This document shows, in pieces, positions 7,162-10,018 of a stretch of DNA of 10,018 nt. The first letter of the stretch is position 1; every line of letters starts with the position of its first letter. Both the position numbers and the translations under genes were made by a program. Source of the stretch: an uncultured Stomatobaculum sp. (GTDB lineage: Bacteria > Bacillota > Clostridia > Lachnospirales > Lachnospiraceae); assembly GCA_938010625.1 (NCBI GenBank), contig CALLVJ010000312.1:1-10018 (forward strand), read 5' to 3'. Under the pieces are notes generated by a model, which saw only the letters and a program-made list of their open reading frames with translations, was not told the DNA's origin and did not search any database.

Positions 7162-7592
7162 ACATCAGCGGCCTCTCGGAGGGGATTGTTCTGGATCACA
7201 TCAAGGCAGGCAAGAGCCTCGACATCTACTACCAACTCGGCTTAAACAAGCTGGATTCCCAGATTGCCATCATCAAAAATGCGCACTCCAAGAAGATGGG
7301 ACGAAAAGACATTATTAAGGTCGAGGGAGATGTGTTAGACCGCATTGATCTCGATATCCTCGGCTATATTGACCACAGTATTACGGTCAACATCATCCGT
7401 GACAGTAAGATTGTCGAAAAACGTGTACTTAGGCTGCCGAAGCAAATCACCAATGTGATTCACTGCAAAAATCCGCGCTGCATTACCTCGATTGAGCAGG
7501 AGCTCCCACATATCTTCTATCTCTCTGACCCAGAGCGGGAAATTTACCGCTGCCGCTACTGTGATGAGCGCTACACGGACCAGGCGCGCTGA
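7155..7592 (+). CDS. pyrI: Aspartate carbamoyltransferase regulatory subunit
   Basis: This 145-residue regulatory chain binds nucleotide effectors through an N-terminal allosteric domain (about 1-95) and docks on PyrB through a C-terminal zinc domain. The effector-site segment VLDHIKAGK (12-20) and [13 protein letters not shown] (46-58) are present. The zinc ligands are C104, C109, C133 and C136 in CKNPRC and CRYC. It is slightly shorter than the E. coli protein (about 153). The ATG at 7155 lies inside the last codons of pyrB, with GGAGGTG (7140-7146) eight bases before it, so the two chains are probably translated together. By analogy with E. coli, CTP would inhibit and ATP activate the complex; that is inference for this organism. 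No intrinsic terminator is visible after the stop. Confidence 0.96.
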   Translation: MLNISGLSEGIVLDHIKAGKSLDIYYQLGLNKLDSQIAIIKNAHSKKMGRKDIIKVEGDVLDRIDLDILGYIDHSITVNIIRDSKIVEKRVLRLPKQITNVIHCKNPRCITSIEQELPHIFYLSDPEREIYRCRYCDERYTDQAR

Positions 7593-7618
7593 CTCCGGAT
7601 ATCGTTCGGCAATACAAC

Positions 7619-7647
7619 TTGTCATGTCCCGCTTTTTGTTATATACT
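7619..7647 (+). promoter_or_regulatory. Promoter of the dps-like gene
   Basis: TTGTCA (7619-7624), a 17-base spacer and TATACT (7642-7647) form a strong sigma-A promoter. Transcription would start near 7654, about 54 bases before the dps ATG. This promoter allows dps to be expressed apart from pyrBI even though no terminator is seen between them. Confidence 0.65.
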
Positions 7648-7660
7648 TCTAATTAGTATA
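7642..7660. promoter_or_regulatory. Inverted repeat over the dps -10 box, candidate operator
   Basis: TATACT (7642-7647) and AGTATA (7655-7660) are perfect 6-base arms with a 7-base centre. The left arm is exactly the -10 box and the right arm covers the start site, so a bound repressor would block initiation. Dps/MrgA genes in Firmicutes are often repressed by the peroxide sensor PerR. This sequence only loosely resembles the PerR box (TTATAATnATTATAA), so the regulator is unassigned. Confidence 0.4.
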
Positions 7661-7679
7661 AACTATCAGCTTGTGTCTC

Positions 7680-7705
7680 AGGAGGTATCATAAGGAGGTA
7701 TCATA
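7680..7705 (+). repeat. Exact tandem duplication of a ribosome-binding segment
   Basis: The 13-base unit AGGAGGTATCATA occurs twice with no gap, at 7680-7692 and 7693-7705, just before the dps ATG. Each copy carries a full AGGAGG. The second sits 9 bases from the ATG and is the functional site; the first is 22 bases away. The first copy could act as a standby site for ribosomes or could simply be a replication-slippage product. Confidence 0.9.
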
Positions 7706-7707
7706 AC

Positions 7708-8133
7708 ATGAAGAACTTGGATCGCTATCTTTCCAACCTGATGATTGGAAACATCAAGCTCCACAATCTGCACTGGAATGTGACTGGCCTCACGTTCAAA
7801 GCCGTACACGAGTATCTGGAGACTCTCTATGAGGACAGCTTTGAGAAGTATGATGAGATTGCAGAACTCCAAAAACAGCTCGGTCTTCCAGTGCTTGCTT
7901 CGGCGAAGGAATATTTGGAGAGCACCAGTTTACAGGAGCTCGGTCATGCTGAATATAGCCCGCGCGAGGCGATTGAGCTCGCAAAGGAGTATATCGAGAC
8001 GATGCGCGCACTGGCCATGACCATTCGCGAAGAGGCACAGAAGGAAGACTGTTTTGTTGTAAGCAATCTGATGGAGGAACACGTTGCAGGCTATGACAAG
8101 CACCTCTGGTTCCTTAGCAATATGCTGAAATAA
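7708..8133 (+). CDS. dps: Dps-family miniferritin (DNA-binding ferritin-like protein)
   Basis: This 141-residue four-helix-bundle protein of the Dps/MrgA family is expected to form a 12-subunit shell that oxidises ferrous iron with hydrogen peroxide and stores it, limiting hydroxyl-radical damage. The signature LHNLHWNVTG is at 18-27. By counting from E. coli Dps, the inter-subunit ferroxidase residues are H22, H34, E38 (Asp in E. coli), D49 and E53. The protein is short (E. coli 167, Bacillus MrgA about 153) and has almost no N-terminal extension, so it lacks the lysine-rich tail that binds DNA in E. coli; DNA binding is therefore uncertain. It has its own promoter and palindrome, sits downstream of pyrBI and ends before a strong terminator shared with rnpB. 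Confidence 0.92.
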   Translation: MKNLDRYLSNLMIGNIKLHNLHWNVTGLTFKAVHEYLETLYEDSFEKYDEIAELQKQLGLPVLASAKEYLESTSLQELGHAEYSPREAIELAKEYIETMRALAMTIREEAQKEDCFVVSNLMEEHVAGYDKHLWFLSNMLK

Positions 8134-8151
8134 ATAAGTCTGGATAAAAGA

Positions 8152-8189
8152 ACAGAGCGAATACAGAAATGGTATCCGCTCTGTTTTTT
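8152..8189. terminator. Two-way intrinsic terminator between dps and rnpB
   Basis: ACAGAGCG (8152-8159) pairs with CGCTCTGT (8177-8184), extended inward by ATAC/GTAT (8161-8164 with 8172-8175). On the plus strand the stem is followed by a run of T to 8189, ending the dps transcript. On the minus strand it is followed by TTCTTTTA, so it can also end rnpB transcripts about 10 bases after the mature RNA end. Confidence 0.9.
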
Positions 8190-8197
8190 GTCTCAGA

Positions 8198-8562
8198 GAA
8201 AGACGAGCGATAAGCCGGGTTATGTCGTGGATGATCATCTATCTAGCTGCGCTGTTGCCAACGCAGTCGAGCAACCTACCCGGACAGTGCTGTCCCGAGA
8301 GACAACCCGACGGGCCGCCGATCTGTCCTGTTCGGTCTTGCTTCGGATGGGGTTTACATGTGCCCCGGATGTTACCACCCGGGCGGTGGTCTCTTACACC
8401 GCCTTTGCACCCTTACCGGCCTCAAGCCGGCGGTTCTTTTCTGTTGCACTTTCCTGGGAGTTTCCTCCACCGGACGTTATCCGGCATCCTGCCCTTTGAA
8501 GCCCGGACTTTCCTCACCTGCAGTCTTTCGTCTCTGCAGCCGCGATCATCTGCCCGTCTTTC
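8198..8562 (-). ncRNA. rnpB: RNase P RNA (bacterial type A)
   Basis: This is the catalytic RNA of ribonuclease P, which trims 5' leaders from tRNA precursors. On the minus strand the core motif GAGGAAAGTCCGGGC is at 8515-8501, followed by GGGCAGGATGCC, AGTGCAACAGAAA and GTAAGGGTGCAAAGGCGG. Near the 3' end are the P4 half CCACGACA and AACCCGGCTTATCG. The ends are set by helix P1: GAAAGACGGGC (8562-8552) pairs with GCTCGTCTTTC (8208-8198) through 11 pairs including one G-U. P2 pairs GATGATC (8550-8544) with GATCATC (8236-8230), and CTGCAG...CTGCAG forms P3. The 365-base length and overall order fit the type A fold usual outside Bacilli. An extended -10 promoter lies immediately upstream. Open reading frames crossing this stretch are not genes. 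Confidence 0.96.
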
Positions 8563-8569
8563 GAAGTGC

Positions 8570-8578
8570 ATTATAACA
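8570..8578 (-). promoter_or_regulatory. Extended -10 promoter of rnpB
   Basis: On the minus strand TGTTATAAT (8578-8570) is a perfect -10 box with the TGn extension. The expected start, about 8 bases on, is the G at 8562 that opens helix P1, so box and RNA end support each other. No good -35 box is seen 16-18 bases upstream, which the extended -10 would compensate. The whole promoter fits within the 40 bases after the kinase stop codon. Confidence 0.7.
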
Positions 8579-8602
8579 CAGTCTCAGGCCTTCGTATACC
8601 GG

Positions 8603-10018
8603 CTATGCACCATAGGTACTGCCGCCGATAAACTCGCGGAGCAGAGAAGTCGATGGAATTTCATCGGCCGGGAAAGTCAGAAAATAGCTCAAAAATTTTA
8701 AGAGCCTCTTCGCCTCCAGAAACGAAGGATGCTGCGCCGGAATGCCAAAGAGCAGAGCCTCTGCATAGGGCTTTAATGCCGCTGTCTCATAGGGGAGAGC
8801 CGAATTAAATACATCGTCTGCATTCTCCTGATAAGGGAAGATGTAGCGCGTCTCACCTGCGCTGACCGAATCCCAGCGCGCCAGACTCTCGGCCGCACCA
8901 TTGCCGCGAAGTCTGGCATCCCGCACAATACGGCGCAAAATACGAGCATCGCTCGACGGAATGCGGTTGTGAGAATCCAGATTCAGCTGGGTCAGGCAAC
9001 TCACATAAATCTTATGCTTCTTCTCCGCGGGGATTGAAAAAGAGAGCGCCTCATTGAGACAGTGGATCCCTTCAATCAGCAAAACGTCCGAGGGTGCACA
9101 CTGCAAGAAGTTGCCGCTGTAGCGGCGTTCGCCAGAGATAAAATCAAAGCGCAGCAATGCAACGCGCTCTCCGCGAAGCAGTGCATTCAAGTCGCGGTTA
9201 AAGCTCGCGACATCCAGAGCGCCCAGGGACTCGAAGTCATAATTGCCCTTTTCATCGCGCGGTGTATCGCTCCTGTTTTTGAAATAATTATCAACTTCAA
9301 TCGCATGCGGTGTCTTACCAAGCGCGAGCAGCTGTGTCGCCAGACGGCGCGCAAAAGTTGTTTTTCCGGAAGAGCTGGGGCCCGCAATCAAAACGACCCG
9401 CACACCCTCGCGTCTGCAGATTTTTTCCGCGAGATCACCGATGCGCTTTTCCATCTGCGCTTCCGCACACAGAATCAGCTCTTTCATCTTTCCGGCGGCT
9501 ACGCGCGCATTGAGAGCACCGACGGTCTCAATCCCCTGCCGTGAGAGGTTCGCCCGGCTCTCTTCCATTGCCCGGAAAATTTTCTGCGATGGCTGGAAAG
9601 CAGCGAGCTGCATCGGAAGCTGCTGTGCGGGCAGACGGAGCACAAAACCGTCTTCGTATGGGCGCAGCGAAAAGTCTGTGAGATAGGAACTGTCCGGCAG
9701 CATATAGCCGTAAAAATAATCCTCGTAGCCATCCAGGCGATAGATGTTTACCGAAGAATGTATGCGAAAGCGGAACAATTCTGCCTTGTCCTGCATGCCC
9801 CGCGCGGCAAAGAGCCGCACAGCCTCCCGAGTTGGGACACTTCGTTTCTCAATGGGGAGCGCAGCTGTGGACAGTGCACACATCTCTGCCTCCAGGCGCG
9901 CAAGCTCTGTCTCACTGACTGCTCTTCTGCCTACAATATGGCAGCGCAGAGCGCCACTCTGTTTGTAATCAATCCAGACAGCGGCGCTCTTTTCTCCGTA
10001 GAGCCTGTGATATGCGGC
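8603..10018 (-). CDS. Nucleoside (uridine-type) kinase with synthetase-like N-terminal region, partial
   Basis: This P-loop kinase of the uridine kinase/phosphoribulokinase family probably phosphorylates a nucleoside with a nucleoside triphosphate. The frame stays open from the first ATG seen (9883) to the window edge, so 471 residues are visible and the N-terminus is missing; relatives I recall are about 550 residues with an N-terminal TGS domain. The kinase half shows Walker A GPSSSGKTT (9382-9356), VDNYFKNRSDTPRDEKGNYDFE, RFDFISGERR, VLLIEGIHCLN and RRIVRDARLRG. Ahead of it, DGYEDYFYGYMLPDSSYLTDF recalls the threonyl-tRNA synthetase editing-domain segment DLCRGPHVPSTG, but the Cys and His ligands are absent, so editing activity is unlikely. 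Substrate is not evident; uridine or cytidine salvage is a guess. The stop lies 25 bases before the rnpB -10 box. Confidence 0.85.
   Translation of the reverse strand, partial: AAYHRLYGEKSAAVWIDYKQSGALRCHIVGRRAVSETELARLEAEMCALSTAALPIEKRSVPTREAVRLFAARGMQDKAELFRFRIHSSVNIYRLDGYEDYFYGYMLPDSSYLTDFSLRPYEDGFVLRLPAQQLPMQLAAFQPSQKIFRAMEESRANLSRQGIETVGALNARVAAGKMKELILCAEAQMEKRIGDLAEKICRREGVRVVLIAGPSSSGKTTFARRLATQLLALGKTPHAIEVDNYFKNRSDTPRDEKGNYDFESLGALDVASFNRDLNALLRGERVALLRFDFISGERRYSGNFLQCAPSDVLLIEGIHCLNEALSFSIPAEKKHKIYVSCLTQLNLDSHNRIPSSDARILRRIVRDARLRGNGAAESLARWDSVSAGETRYIFPYQENADDVFNSALPYETAALKPYAEALLFGIPAQHPSFLEAKRLLKFLSYFLTFPADEIPSTSLLREFIGGSTYGA

Noticed and set aside
7593..7618. Terminator after pyrI
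   Set aside because: I found no stem of useful length followed by a T-run between the pyrI stop and the dps promoter. The T-run at 7633-7637 has no convincing hairpin before it.
8222..8701. Plus-strand frames of up to 159 codons across 8188-8701
   Set aside because: They run antisense through RNase P RNA and into the kinase gene. Conserved RNA motifs and paired helices explain the sequence.
1..10018. A new defence, toxin or mobile system
   Set aside because: Every sizeable region is explained by conserved metabolic, DNA-processing or RNA genes. No integrase, transposase, attachment repeat, abrupt composition change or unknown multi-gene cassette is visible.

Overview
The window looks like chromosomal housekeeping DNA from a low-to-mid GC Gram-positive anaerobe of the Clostridia, most likely a Lachnospiraceae relative. 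The evidence is gene content: a PurO-type IMP cyclohydrolase joined to a stand-alone AICAR transformylase, pyrB-pyrI, a uridine-kinase-like protein with a tRNA-synthetase-like front end, and strong AGGAGG ribosome sites. The family assignment rests on remembered gene neighbourhoods, not on a search. I see no prophage, insertion sequence, CRISPR array, toxin-antitoxin pair or defence island.

Layout. (1) Bases 1-323 are an AT-rich control region. It holds a probable promoter firing left out of the window (with perhaps the first 8 codons of its gene), a probable promoter firing right, a palindrome between the right-hand promoter's boxes, and three copies of AAATCGG in the leader. (2) Bases 324-3003 (+) hold comM/yifB and dprA, one base apart, both tied to handling incoming single-stranded DNA in natural transformation. 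(3) A hairpin terminator at 3005-3051 separates dprA from the convergent minus-strand genes. (4) Bases 3061-6075 (-), read right to left, hold a PurO-like IMP cyclohydrolase, an AICAR transformylase overlapping it by ATGA, and galE. The first two together perform the last two steps of IMP synthesis, which most bacteria carry out with one fused PurH. (5) Bases 6076-6237 are a compact divergent control region with two near-consensus sigma-A promoters back to back. One serves purine synthesis (-) and the other pyrBI (+). (6) Bases 6238-7592 (+) hold pyrB and pyrI, the catalytic and regulatory chains of aspartate transcarbamoylase, overlapping by 7 bases. (7) Bases 7593-8133 hold a Dps-like miniferritin with its own promoter, an inverted repeat over the -10 box and an exactly duplicated ribosome-site segment. 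(8) A two-way terminator at 8152-8189 lies between dps and the convergent rnpB (RNase P RNA, minus, 8198-8562). (9) From 8603 to the right edge (-) is a nucleoside (uridine-type) kinase whose N-terminus lies outside the window.

How the genes work together: the centre of the window is nucleotide supply. De novo purine (IMP) and pyrimidine (carbamoyl-aspartate) genes diverge from a shared 160-base region, and a putative nucleoside kinase lies nearby. The unusual biology is enzyme replacement rather than a new system. The transformylase resembles the animal ATIC domain more than the usual bacterial PurH, and its missing cyclohydrolase half is supplied by an unrelated archaeal-type PurO protein in the same operon.
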